A stretch of 64,000 nt of DNA from Doris montereyensis (Eukaryota; Mollusca; Gastropoda; Nudibranchia; Dorididae), in the NCBI GenBank assembly GCA_037039925.1, contig JAXRKP010001052.1, forward strand, positions 53,501 through 117,500. The letters are read 5' to 3'. Below are positions 16,983 through 30,599 of this stretch, in pieces. A model generated the notes under the pieces. That model had not been told where the DNA came from and did no database searches. It saw only the letters and a program-made list of their open reading frames with translations. How positions within the stretch are numbered: position 1 is the stretch's first letter; each line of letters begins with the position of its first letter. Position numbers and translations under genes: made by a program.

Positions 16983-19900
16983 TGTAGTACTTGTAGTATG
17001 TGTAATATGTGCAAGTACGTGTAGTACGTGTAGTACGTGTAGTATGTGTAGTAGTAGTACGTGTAGAACGTGAGTACATGTAGTACGTGAAATATATATG
17101 TCGATATGTATGTGTAGTACGTGTAGTAGTACGTGTAGTATGTGTAATATGTGTAAAGGCACGTGTGAGATACGTGTGTGCATAGTAGCACGTGTAGTAT
17201 GCATTAGTACGTGTAGTACGTAGTACATTTAGTATGTGAATTGTCCTTCATGTAGTCATTACTACATGTAGTATGATGTAGTATGTGTCGTCATCAGGGA
17301 TATGTGTAGTTTGAGGAAGTATGTAGTAAGTGTAGTTTGTGTATTTATCTGGTGTATGCACATCACAAATGTATATGTGTAGATAAATCAAAGTAAAATG
17401 AAGTTCAGAAAGGAATGCAAGTACGGTAGTACTGTGTTTAGCCATATAATAAGTTCTAGCAATTTCTTCGTGAAGTATGTGTAGTACATGTGAAGTATGC
17501 ATACAAAAAGTTCTTCTAGTTACATTTAGTAATGTAGTATTGTCACGTAGTCGTGAAGTATACGTGTAGTACATGTAGTATGTGTATGTGTGAAGTACAT
17601 GTAGTATGTGTAGTACGTGAAGTATGTGTAGTAAGTACGTAGTATGTGTAGTATGTGTAGTATGTGTAGTATGTGTAGTATGTGAAGTACGTGAAGTACA
17701 TGTAGTGTGTGTAGTATGTGTAGTACATGTAGTATGTAGTACGTGTAGTACATGTAGTACATGTGAGTATGTGTAGTACATGTAGTACGTGTGAAGTATG
17801 TGTAGTACATGAAGTATGTGTACGTGTAGGTAGTACATGTAGTATGTGTAGTACGTGTAGTACATGAAGTATGTGAAGTACGTGTAGTACATGTAGTATG
17901 TGAAGTACATGTAGTACATACATGTAGTACATGTGAAGTATGTGTAGTACATGTAGTATGTGAAGTACATGTAGTACATGTAGTATGTGAAGTACGTGTA
18001 GTATGTATGTACGTGAAGTATGTGGGGTACGTGTAGTATGTGTAGTATGTGTAGTATGTGAAGTACATGTAGTACATGTAGTATGTGAAGTATGTGTAGT
18101 ACATGAAGTATGTGTAGTACGTGTAGTATGTGTCGTACGTGAAGTATGCATGTAGTATGTGAGTACGTGAGTAAGGTGTAGTAGTATGAAGTATGTGTAG
18201 TACATGTAGTATGTGAAGTATGTGTAGTACGTGTATGTCATGTGTAGTACATGAAGTATGTGTAGTACGTGTAGTACATGTGTGTATGTGAGTAGTACGT
18301 ACATGTAGTATGTGTAGTATGTGTAGTACATGTAGTATGTGTAGTACATGTAGTACATGTAGTATGTGTAGTACGTGTAGTACGTGTAGTACGTGTAGTA
18401 TGTGTAGTACATGTAGTATGTGAAGTATGTGTCGTACGTGTAGTATGTGAAGTACGTGTAGTACATGATGTAGTATGTGAAGTACGTGTAGTACATGAAG
18501 TATGTGTAGTATAGTACATGTAGTACATGTAGTATGTGAAGTATGTGTAGTACATGAAGTATGTGTAGTACATGTAGTACGTGTAGTATGTGTAGTATGT
18601 GTCGTACGTGTAGTACATGTAGTATGTGAAGTATGTGTAGTATGTGTAGTATGTGTAGTACATGAAGTAGTATGTATGTGGTAGTAGTACATGTAGTATG
18701 TGTCGTACGTGTAGTATGTGTGTATGTAGTACGTGTAGTACATGTGTCGTACGTGTGTAGTACATGAAGTATGTAGTATGTGTAGTACATGTAGTACATG
18801 TGGTATGAAGTATGTGTAGTACATGTAGTATGTAAGTATGTGTATGCATGTGTAGTACGTGGAGTATGTGTAGTACATGTAGTATGTGAAGTATGTGTAG
18901 TACATGTAGTACGTGAAGTATGTGTAGTACATGTAGTATGTGAAGTACGTGTAGTACATGTAGTATGTGTAGTACGTGTAGTACATGTAGTATGTGAAGC
19001 ACGTGTAGTACATGTAGTATGTGTCGTACGTGTAGTACATGTAGTATGTAGTACATGTAGTATGTAGTATGTGAAGTACGTGTAGTACATGTAGTATGTG
19101 TAGTACGTGAAGTATGTGTACATGTAGTATGTGTAGTACGTGAATGTATGTAGTATGTGAAGTACATGAAGTACGTGTAGTACATGTAGTATGTGAGAGT
19201 AAGTACATGTTAGTATGTGAAGTACGTGTAGTACATGTAGTAGTATACATGTGTCGTGTAGTACGTGTAGTACGTGTAGTACGAAGTATGTACATGTAGT
19301 ATGTGAAGTACATGTAGTACGTGAAGTATGTGTAGTACATGTAGTACGTAGTAAGCATTGTAGTACATGTATGTGAAGTACGTGTAGTACATGTAGTATG
19401 TGAAGTACGTGTAGTACATGTAGTATGTGTTTTTGTGTAGTAATTAAGTATGTGAAGTACGTGTTTTGAATAATCATATAAACATCTCATTAGTACATGT
19501 AGAAAAAACAGTTCTTCTAGTTAAGATTAGTACATGTAGTTCTGATCCCCACGTGTATTTTGCAAGTAGTATGTGAAGTACATGTAGTACGTGTAGTATG
19601 TATGTGTAGTACGTGTAACGTGAAGTACGTGTAGCACGTGTAGTACGTATAGTATGTGTAGTATGTGTACTTGTAGTATGTGTAGTATGTGTAGTACGTG
19701 TAGTACGTGTAGTATGTAGTATGTGAAGTACGTGTAGTACATGTAGTATGTGAAGTACGTGTAGTACATGTATGTGAAGTATGTGTAGTACATGTAGTAT
19801 GTGTAGTACGTGTAGTATGTAGTACCGCGAAGTACGTGTAGTACATGAAGTACGTGTAGTATGTGTAGTATGTGTAGTACATGTGTAGTAGTACGTGTAG

Positions 19901-22900
19901 TACATGTAGTACGTACGTGTAGTATGTGTAGTACATATAGTACATGTAGTATGTGTAGTACATTTAGTACATGTGTAGTATGTGAACGTGTAGTACATGT
20001 AGTACATGTAGTACATGTAGTATGTGTAGTACATGTAGTATGTGTAGTATGTGTATGTGTAGTACATGTAGTATGTGTAGTACATGTAGTACATGTGGTA
20101 TGTGAAGTACGTGTAGCATGTGTAGTACATGTAGCATGTGTAGTACATGTAGTGTGTAGTACATGTAGTACGTGTAGTATGTGTAGTACATGTAGTATGT
20201 GTACATGAAGTATGTGTCGTACGTGTAGTAACGTGTAGTATGTGTAGTACATGAAGTATGTGTGAAGTACGTGTAGTACATGTAGTATGTGTAGTACGTG
20301 TATTCGTGAAGTATGTAGTATGTGTCGTACGTGTAGTACATGTAGTATGTGTAGTATGTGTAGTACGTGTAGTACAAGTATGTGTAGAAGTATACGTGTA
20401 GTACATGTAGTATGTGTCGTATGTGAAGTATGTGTAGTACACGTGTAGTATGTGAAGTACGTGTACATGTACATGTGAAGTACGTGTGTAGTATGTGAAG
20501 TACGTGTAGTACATGAAGTATGTGTAGTACATGAAGTACATGTAGTATGTGAAGTACGTGTAGTACAGTACATGTAGTATGTGAAGTACATGTAGTATGT
20601 GTCATACGTTTAGTACGCAGTAGTATGTGTCGTACGTGTAGTACATGTAGTATGTGATGTATACATGTAGTAAGTATGTGTAGTACGTGAAGTACGTGTA
20701 GTACATGAAGTATGTGTAGTACATGTAGTATGAAGTATGTGTAGTACGTGTAGTATGTGAAGTATGTGTAGTATGTGTAGTACATGTAGTACATGTAGTA
20801 TGTGAAGTATGTGTCTATGTGTAGTATGTGTCGTATGATACGTGTAGTACATGAAGTATGTGAAGCACGTAGTACATGTACAGTGATAGTAGTGTGTAGT
20901 ATGTAAGTATGTGTAGTATGTGTAGTACATGTGTAAGTATGTGTACGTACATGTAGTATGTGAAGTATGTGTAGTACATGTAGTATGTGTAGTATGTGAA
21001 GTATGTGTAGTACGTGTAGTATGTAGTACGTGTAGTACATGAAGTATGTGTAGTACATGTAGTACATGTAGTATGTGAAGTATGTGTAGCACATGAAGTA
21101 TGTGTAGTACATGTAGTATGTGTAGTATGTGTAGTATGTGTAGTACATGTGGTATGTAGAAGTATGTAGTACATAGTATGTGTAGTACGTGTAGTACATG
21201 TAGTATGTATGTACATGTAGTATGCAGTATGTGTAGTATGTAGTACGTGTAGTATGTGAAGTACGTGTAGTACATGTAGTACGTGAAGTACGTGTAGTAC
21301 ATGTAGTACATGAAGTACGGTAGTACATGTAGTATGTGAAGTATGTGTAGTACATGTAGTATGTGTAGTACATGTGTATGTACGTGTAGTACATGTAGTA
21401 TGTGTAGTACGTGTAGTACATGTAGTATGTGAAGTATGTGTAGTACATGTAGTACATGTGTAGTACGTGTAGTACATGTAGTGTAGTATGTGTAGTACAT
21501 GTAGTACATGAAGTATGTGTAGTACATGTAGTATGTGAAATGTGTAGTACATGTAGTATGTGAAGTACGTGTAGTACATGTAGTATGTGTAGTACGTAGT
21601 CATGTGTATGGGAAGTACGTAGTACATGTAGTACATATGTGTAGTATGTCAAGTACTAGTATGTGTAGTAATGAAATACGTGTAGTACATGTAGTACATG
21701 CAAAGAATGTGTAGTACTTCTAGTTAAGATGTATGTGAAGTACATGTAGTATGTGTCGTACGTGTAGTACATGTAGTATGTAAGTACGTGTAGTATGTGT
21801 ATGTGTACATGTAGTAATGTGTAGTATGTAGTACGTGTAGTATGTGTAGTACATGTAGTACGTGAAGTATGTGTAGTACATGTAGTACGTGAAGTATGTG
21901 TAGTATGTGTAGTATGTGTAGTACATGTACATGTAGCATGTGTACGTGTAGTATGTGTAGTACATGTAGTATGTGAAGTACGTAAAGTACATGTAGTATG
22001 TGTAGTACATAGTATGTGTAGTATGTGTAGTACATGTAGTACATGTAGTATGTGTAGTATGTGTAGTATGTGTAGTACGTGTAGTACATGGTAGTATAGT
22101 ATGTGAAGTACGTGTAGTACATGTAGTATGTGTAGTACGTGTAGTACATGTAGTATGTAGTGAAGTATGTGTAGTACATGTAGTATATGTAGTACGTGTA
22201 GTACATGTAGTATGATGAAGTATGTGTAGTACATGTAGTAAATGATATAGTATGTGTAGTACATGTATGTGTAGTATTGTAATATGTGTAGTATGTGTAG
22301 TACATGTAGTATGTAGTATTTGTAGTACATGATGTAGTATGTAGTACATGTAGTATGTGTGTATGATGTAGTATGTGTAGTATATGAGTGTAGTATGTAG
22401 TATGGTGTAGTACGTGAAGTATGTGTAGTAAATGATGTATGTGTAGTATGTGTAGTATGTGTAGTACATGTAGTACGTGTAGTATGTGTAGTACATGATG
22501 TACGTGTAGTATGTGTAGTATGTGTAGTACATGTAGTATGAAGTATGTGTAGTACATGTAGTATGTGAAGTACATGATGTAGTATGTGTAGTACATGATG
22601 TAGTATGTGTAGTACATGATGTGAAGTATGTGTAGTACATGTAGTATGTGTAGTATGTGTAGTACATGTGGTATGTAGTATGTGTAGTACATGTAGTATG
22701 TGTAGTATGTGTAGTACATGTAGTACGTGTAGTATGTAGTACATGTGTAGTATGTGTAGTAGTATGTGTAGTAAATGATGTAGTATGTGTAGTAATGTGT
22801 AGTACATGTGTATGTGTATGTATGTAGTACATGTAGTATGTGAGTATGTGTGAGTACATGTAGTATGTGTAGTACATGATGTAGAAGTAGAGTACATGTG

Positions 22901-25900
22901 TAGTACGTGTAGTAGTATGTGAAGTGTGTAGTACATGTAGTATGTATGTGTAGTGTAGTACAGTATGTGTAGTACATGTAGTACGTGTAGTATGTGTAGT
23001 AGTAGTACATGTAGTATGTAGTATGTATGTGTAGTACATGTAGTATGTGTAGTACGTGTATGTAGTACATGTAGTACATGATGTAGTATGTGTAGTACGT
23101 GTAGTATGTGTAGTACATGTATGTGTAGTACATGTAGTATGTGTAGTATGTGTATATAGTATGTGTAGTACATGATGTAGTATGTGTAGTACGTAGTATG
23201 TGTAGTACGTGTAGTCATGATGTAGTATGTAGTACGTGTAGTATGTGTGTAGTACATGATGTAGTATGTGTAGTATGTAGTACGTGTAGTATGCGTGTAG
23301 TACATGTAGTATGTGTAGTACATGTAGTATGTGTAGTATGTGTAGTATGTACGTGTAGTACATGATGTAGTATGTGTAGTACATGTGTAGTATGTGTAGT
23401 ACATGATGTATGTGTAGTGTGTAGTACATGATGTAGTATGTGTAGTGTAGTACATGTAGTATGTGTGTAGTACATGTGTAGTATGTGTAGTACATGATGT
23501 AGTACATGTATGTAGTATGTGTAGTACATGTGTAGTATGTAGTATGTGTAGTACGTGTAGTACATGATGTAGTATGTGTAGTACGTGTAGTACATGATGT
23601 AGTATGTGTAGTATGTGTAGTATGTAGTACATGATGTAGTATGTGTATGTGTAGTACATGATGTAGTATGTGTAGTACATGATGTAGTATGTGTAGTATG
23701 TGTAGTACATGTAGTACATGATGTAGTATGTAGTACATGATGTAGTATGTGTAGTATGTGTAGTAAATGATGTAGTATGTGTAGTACATGTAGTACGTGT
23801 AGTACATGCTGTGTAGTACATGTAGTATGTGTAGTACGTGTAGTATGTGTAGTACATGATGTAGTATGTGTAGTACATGTAGTATGTGTAGTATAGTACA
23901 TGATGTAGTATGTGTAGTACATGTAGTACATGATGTAGTATGTGTAGTACATGATGTAGTACAAGTGTAGTATGTGTAGTATGTGTAGTACATGATGTAG
24001 TATGTGTAGTACATGATGTAGTATGTGTAGTATGTGTAGTATGTGTAGTACATGATGTAGTATGTGTAGTATGTGTAGTACATGATGTAGTATGTGTAGT
24101 ATGTGTAGTAAATGTAGTATGTGTAGTACATGTAGTATGTAGTATGTGTAGTATGTGTGTGTAGTATGTGTAGTACGTGTAGTATGTGTAGTATGTGTAG
24201 TATGTGTAGTAGTACGTGTAGTATGTGTAGTATGTGTAGTGTAGTACATGTAGTATGTAGTATGTGTAGTACATGATGTAGTATGTGTAGTACATGTAGT
24301 ATGTGTAGTATAGTAGTATGTGTACTATATGTAGTATGTAGTACATGTATGTAGTATGTGTAGTATGTGTAGTACATGATGTAGTATGTGTAGTATATGT
24401 GTAGTATACATGTATGTGTAGTATGATGTAGTATGTGTAGTATGTGTAGTACATATGTAGTATGTGTAGTATGTGTAGTACATGTGTATGTAGTATGTGT
24501 AGTATATGTAGTATGTGTAGTATGTGTAGTACATGTAGTATGTACATGTGTAGTATATGTAGTATGTGTAGTATGTGTAGTACATGTAGTATGTGTGTAG
24601 TACATGATGTAGTATGTAGTACATGTATGTAGTATGTGTAGTACAGTACGTGTAGTACATGATGTAGTATGTGTAGTACATGTAGTATGTGTAGTACATA
24701 TATGTAGTATATGATGTAGTATGTGTAGTATGTAGTATGTGTAGTACATGTATAGTACTATGTGTATGTAGTATGTGTAGTATGTAGTATGTAGTATGTG
24801 TAGTACATGTAGTATATGTAGTATGATGTAGATGTAGTATGTGTAGTATGTGTAGTATGTGTAGTACATTATGTAGTATGTAGTATGTGTAGTATGTGTA
24901 GTATGTGTATATGTGTAGTACATGTAGTATGTAGTACATGATGTAGTATATGTAGTATGTGTAGTACATGTGATGTAGTATGTGTAGTATGTGTAGTACA
25001 TGATAGTATGTGTAGTATGTGTAGTACATGATGTGTATAGTATGTGTAGTACATGATGTAGTATGTGTAGTATGTGTAGTATGTAGTATGTGTAGTACGT
25101 GTAGTAAATAATGTAGTATGTGTAGTACATGATGTAGTATGTGTAGTATGTGTAGTACATGTGTAGTACATGTATGTGTAGTACATGTGTAGTATGTGTA
25201 GTATGTGTAGTATATGTAGTATGTGTAGTATGTGTAGTACATGTAGTATGTGTAGTACATGTAGTATGTGTGTAGTAGTATGTGTAGTATGTGTAGTATA
25301 TGTGTAGTACATGATGTAGTATGTGTAGTATGTGTAGTACATGATGTAGTATGTGTAGTACATGTAGTACATGATGTAGTATGTGTAGTATGTGTAGTAT
25401 GTGTGATGTAGTATGTGTAGTATGTGTAGTACATGATGTAGTATGTGTAGTACATGATGTAGTATGTGTAGTATGTGTAGTATGTGTAGTACATGATGTA
25501 GTATGTGTAGTACATGATGTAGTATGTGTAGTATGTGTAGTATATGTATGTAGTATATATGTAGTATGTGTAGTACATGATGTAGTATGTGTAGTACATG
25601 ATGTAGTATGTAGTACATGATGTAGTATGTGTAGTACGTGTAGTATGATGTAGTATGTGTAGTATGTGTAGTATGATGTAGTATGTGTAGTATGTGTAGT
25701 ACATGATGTAGTATGTGTAGTATGTGTAGTATGTGTAGTACATATGTAGTATGTGTAGTATGATGTAGTATGTGTAGTACATGATGTAGTATGTGTAGTA
25801 CATGTAGTATGTGTAGTACATGTAGTATGTGTAGTATGTGTAGTACATGATGTAGTATGTAGTGTGTATGTGTAGCACATGTAGTATGTGTAGTATGTGT

Positions 25901-27960
25901 AGTATGTGTAGTACATGTAGTAGGTGTATACATGATGTAGTATGTGTAGTATGTGTAGTATGATGTAGTATGTGTAGTATGTGTAGTACATGTGTAGTAT
26001 TGTAGTATGTGTAGTATATGTAGTATGTGTAGTAGTACATGTAGTATGTGTAGTATGTGTACGTGTAGTACATGTAGTATGTGTAGTATGTGTAGTATGT
26101 GTAGTATGTGTAGTACGTGTAGTACATGATGTAGTATGTGTAGTATGTGTAGTACATGATGTAGTATGTAGTATGTGTAGTACGTGTAGTATGATGTAGT
26201 ATGTGCAGTATGTGTAGTACATGATGTAGTATGTGTAGTATGTGTAGTACATGTAGTATGTGTAGTATGATGTAGTATGTGTACTATGTGTAGTACATGA
26301 TGTAGTATGTGTAGTATGTGTAGTACATGATGTAGTATGTGTAGTACATGTAGTATGTGTAGTACGTGTAGTAAATGATGTAGTATGTGTAGTATGTGTA
26401 GTATGTGTAGTACATGTAGTACGTGTAGTACATGTAGTATGTGTAGTGTGTAGTATGTGTACATGTACATGTACATGTAGTATGTAGTACATGTGTACGT
26501 GTAGTACATGTAGTATGTGTAGTACATGTAGTACATGATGTAGTATGTGTAGTACGTGTAGTATGTGTAGTACATGATGTAGTATGTGTAGTACATGTGT
26601 AGTATGTGTAGTATGTGTAGTACATGATAGTATGTGTAGTATGTGTAGTACATAGTATGTAGTACATGATGTAGTATGTGTAGTACGTGTAGTACATGAT
26701 GTAGTATGTGTAGTATGTGTAGTACATGATGTAGTATGTGTAGTACGTGTAGTACATGATGTAGTATGTGTAGTATGTGTAGTATGTGTAGTACGTGTAG
26801 TACGTGTAGTACATGTAGTATGTGTAGTACATGATGTAGTATGTGTAGTACGTGTAGTACATGATGTAGTATGTGTAGTATGTGTAGTTCATGATGTAGT
26901 ATGTGTAGTATGTGTAGTATATGTAGTATGTGTAGTATGTGTAGTACATGTAGTACGTGTAGTACATGTAGTATGTGTAGTAAATGTAGTATGTGTAGTA
27001 TGTGTAGTATGTGTAGTACATGATGTAGTATGTGTAGTACGTGTAGTACATGATGTAGTATGTGTAGTATGTGTAGTACATGATGTAGTATGTGTAGTAC
27101 ATGATGTAGTATGTGTAGTATGTGTAGTATATGTAGTATGTGTAGTACATGATGTAGTATGTGTAGTACATGATGTAGTATGTGTAGTACATGATGTAGT
27201 ATGTGTAGTACATGATGTAGTATGTGTAGTACATGATGTAGTATGTGTAGTACATGATGTAGTATAGTATGTGTAGTACATGATGTAGTATGTGTAGTAC
27301 ATGATGTAGTATGTGTAGTACATGATGTAGTATGTGTAGTACATGATGTAGTATGTGTAGTACGTGTAGTACATGATGTAGTATGTGTAGTATGTGTAGT
27401 ACATGATGTAGTATGTGTAGTATGTAGTACATGATGTAGTATGTAGTATGTGTAGTATGTGTAGTACATGATGTAGTATGTGTAGTACATGATGTAGTAT
27501 GTGTAGTACATGATGTAGTATGTGTAGTGCATGTAGTATGTGTAGTACATGTAGTATGTGTAGTATGTGTAGTACATGATGTAGTATGTGTAGTACATAG
27601 TATGTGTAGCACATGTAGTACGTGTAGTATGTGTAGCACATGTAGTACATGTAGTAGGTGTAGTACGTGATATAGTATGTGTAGTACATGATGTAGTATG
27701 TGTAGTACATGTAGTAGGTGTAGTACGTGATATAGTATGTAGTACATGATGTAGTATGTGTAGTACATGATGTAGTATGTAGTACATGATGTAGTATGTG
27801 TAGTACATGATGTAGTATGTGTAGTACATGATGTAGTATGTGTAGTACATGATGTAGTATGTGTAGTACATGTAGTAGGTGTAGTACGTGATATAGTATG
27901 TGTAGTACATGATGTAGTATGTGTAGTACATGTAGTAGATGTAGTACGTGATATAGTATG
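16983..27960. repeat. 11 kb satellite built on a 9-bp monomer
   Basis: Nearly the whole stretch is composed of TGTAGTACG, TGTAGTACA and TGTAGTATG monomers, with spacer forms TGAAGTACG and TGATGTAG. The left half (about 17500-21700) favours a 27-bp trimer with TGAAG. The right half (about 22200-27960) favours a 21-bp form containing ACATGATGTAG. The - strand has few stops, so it yields stop-free frames up to about 1,600 codons of Thr/Tyr/His/Ile/Leu/Val. These are composition artefacts. Confidence 0.97.
17285..17520. repeat. mosaic copy of the left flank within the satellite
   Basis: It matches 16655-16870 in order: CATCAGGGATAT, TTTGAGGAAGT, TGTATTTATCTGGTG, ATCACAAATGTATATG, TAGATAAATCAAAGTAAAAT and GCAATTTCTTC. 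Intervening pieces are replaced by GTAGTA-type monomer sequence. Confidence 0.85.
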
Positions 27961-27964
27961 AAGT

Positions 27965-28280
27965 CGTGAGAACTACAGAGGCACGTGAATGAGAGAAAGA
28001 AAAATGTACAAAACTAAAATTAAACAAAAATAGACATTGAATTTGTCTTTTCTATGTGGATTTGAAAGGCACTTGAGTCAAATAAAACAAGACTATGCAG
28101 CAAAAAAATATGTGTTATACATCCAAAGAAATAATTTATGGCAAAATTGTTATATATGCAATGAAGTTATATTTTTTTCTTTCTCATTTGCACAAGCTAA
28201 ACTCGAAATATAAAATTCTAAAAGATGCAATGTTTATGAAAATAATATGAGGTTTTATGCACATGTAATGCATGTACAGG
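27965..28280. other. AT-rich intergenic, no feature seen
   Basis: Just right of the satellite. I see no repeat or exon. Confidence 0.6.
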
Positions 28281-28706
28281 ATATCCTATGTGAAACTGTT
28301 TAAACATGTATATCCTTGTAACGTACCTTTATAGGAGAAGCAAAACTGTAATAGATCATCGTTAAGCTTCTTGGATTTCAAGTCAATAGCTATTTTAGTC
28401 TTTAGAATGTAATGAATGGAAAGAAATAATCAGTTGTGCACAAAATAGCCGTAAACAATTAAATCTAAAGTTGAACTTTTTGAAAGATTTCAACAGTAAG
28501 TCCAATCCTTGAACTATGAGGTTTGAGTTTCTGAGGCAGAAGCAAAACGGAAATCTGCGTTTAGATCATGTGCATAACGTTCCTTTCTATTGGATCAGGG
28601 CCTCCACAATGTATACAAACACACAAGAAGCGTGCATTCGATCACTTGAAGGATAAATCTCATATCCCATATATTGTGGACGTACCTGTTTAGACATTTT
28701 CATGTG
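28281..28706 (+). mobile_element. MITE-like element, copy 1
   Basis: It aligns along its length with 39266-39875, for example TTTAGAATGTA(A/G)T(A/G)AATGG, CAGTTG(T/G)GCACAAAAT, AACAGTAAG(T/C)CC and CATATCCCATAT. The ends are inverted: ATATCC..GTGAAACTGTTTAAAC at left and GTTTAGACATTTTCAT at right. There is no transposase frame, so it is non-autonomous. Confidence 0.68.
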
Positions 28707-28735
28707 TGTGTGTGTGTGCATGTGTGTGTGTGTGG
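28703..28735. repeat. (TG)n microsatellite
   Basis: TG dinucleotides with one CATG interruption, at the right edge of the MITE-like element. Confidence 0.9.
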
Positions 28736-28784
28736 TTTATGTGTTTGAACAACTCTATAATTTCTCTATGAAAATAATAAAGTC

Positions 28785-29897
28785 ACACTATGTCATACAA
28801 TATACCCCATGTCTTACAATATACCCTATGTCTTACAATATACCCCATGTCTTACAATATACCCCATGTCTTACAATATACCCTATGTCTTACAATATAC
28901 CCTATGTCTTACAATATACCTTATGTCTTACAATATACCCTATGTCATACAATATACCTTATGTCATACAATATACCCTATGTCTTACAATATACCCTAT
29001 GTCATACAATATACCCCATGTCTTACAATATACCCTATGTCATACAATATACCCTATGTCTTACAATATACCTTATGTCTTACAATATACCCTATGTCTT
29101 ACAATATACCCTATGTCTTACAATATACCCTATGTCTTACAATATACCCTATGTCTTACAATATACCCTATGTCTTACAATATACCCTATGTCTTACAAT
29201 ATACCCCATGTCTTACAATATACCCTATGTCTTACAATATACCCTATGTCTTATAATATACCCTATGTCTTACAATATACCCTATGTCTTACAATATACC
29301 CTATGTCTTACAATATACCCTATGTCTTACAATATACCCCTATGTCTTACAATATACCCCATGTCTTACAATATACCCTATGTCTTACAATATACCCCAT
29401 GTCTTACAATATACCCTATGTCATACAATATACCCTATGTCATACAATATACCCTATGTCATACAATATACCTTATGTCATACAATATACCCTATGTCAT
29501 ACAATATACCCTATGTCATACAATATACCCTATGTCATACAATATACCCTATGTCTTACAATATACCCTATGTCCTATGTCATACAATATACCCTATGTC
29601 TTACAATATACCCTATGTCTTACAATATACCCTATGTCTTACAATATACCCTTATGTCATACAATATACCCTATGTCTTACAATATACCCTATGTCATAC
29701 AATATACCCTATGTCATGTCTTACAATATACCCTATGTCATACAATATACCCTATGTCTTACAATATACCTTATGTCTTACAATATACCTTATGTCATAC
29801 AATATACCCTATGTCTTACAATATACCTTATGTCTTACAATATACCTTATGTCTTACAATATACCTTATGTCTTACAATATACCTTATGTCATACAA
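28785..29897. repeat. 19-bp tandem array, about 58 copies
   Basis: The unit is ATGTC(T/A)TACAATATACC plus (C/T)(C/T). Variation is confined to CTT/CAT and CCCC/CCCT/CCTT. The unit has no stop in any forward frame, so all three + frames are open for about 1.1 kb. 19 bases gives a 57-bp coding period, which is not evidence of a gene. Confidence 0.96.
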
Positions 29898-30189
29898 TGC
29901 TACCATTTTCGTTTACCGCCAGCTTTTCACCTTTGTGCGGATCAGACAGTGTACAAAAACAGTGAGATAACTCATTATTCTGCCATCCGTCAATGATGTG
30001 TTCCTTCATCATCATGTTCTTCCACACACCTCAATCGCTGGTCCCTTTTATATCAAGACGTTTACGTTTTTGTTCCTTCATGATTATTGTAAAAAAAAAC
30101 AATTCATTATACCGCAACCGTGCATCACCATCCACTTCCCCAAAGTGATGCAAGCGGGTAGAATTTAGTTTGGTTTAGTCAAACACAGA

Positions 30190-30305
30190 TGAAAGCATCA
30201 GTGCCCTCTGAGTCCACCAGGATGACTTCAGAGGCAAAACAAGATAAAGGTAAGGGGAAGGGTGAAAGGAAAGAAGTAGGACCCAAGAGTAGGGCCCGCC
30301 AACCA
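30190..30305 (+). mobile_element. SINE family B fragment, forward
   Basis: It shares GAAAGGAAAGAAGTAGGACC and GCCCGCCAA with the other family B copies. It leads directly into the (ACT)n array. Confidence 0.6.
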
Positions 30306-30307
30306 CC

Positions 30308-30418
30308 CACTACTACTACTACTACTACCACTACTTCTACTATACCACTACCACTACTACTACTACTGCTACTACTACTAGTACTACTATACCACTACCA
30401 CTACTACTACTACTACTA

Positions 30419-30462
<44 letters not shown>

Positions 30463-30590
30463 TACCACTACTACTACTACTACTATACCACTACTACTAC
30501 TACTATACCACTACTACTACTACCACTACCACTACTACCACTATCACTACTACTAATATTACTACTTGTGTTTCTACTACTACTATTATT
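30308..30590. repeat. (ACT)n trinucleotide array
   Basis: About 280 bases of ACTACTACT with ACC and ATACC interruptions. Confidence 0.95.
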
Positions 30591-30599
30591 AATACATTG

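Noticed and set aside
17526..28027. Very long - strand open frames (several hundred to about 1,600 codons) rich in Thr, Tyr, His, Ile, Leu and Val
   Set aside because: They are the translation of the 9-bp satellite, which on that strand has few stop codons. All three frames are open and the sequence has no complexity, so they are not genes.
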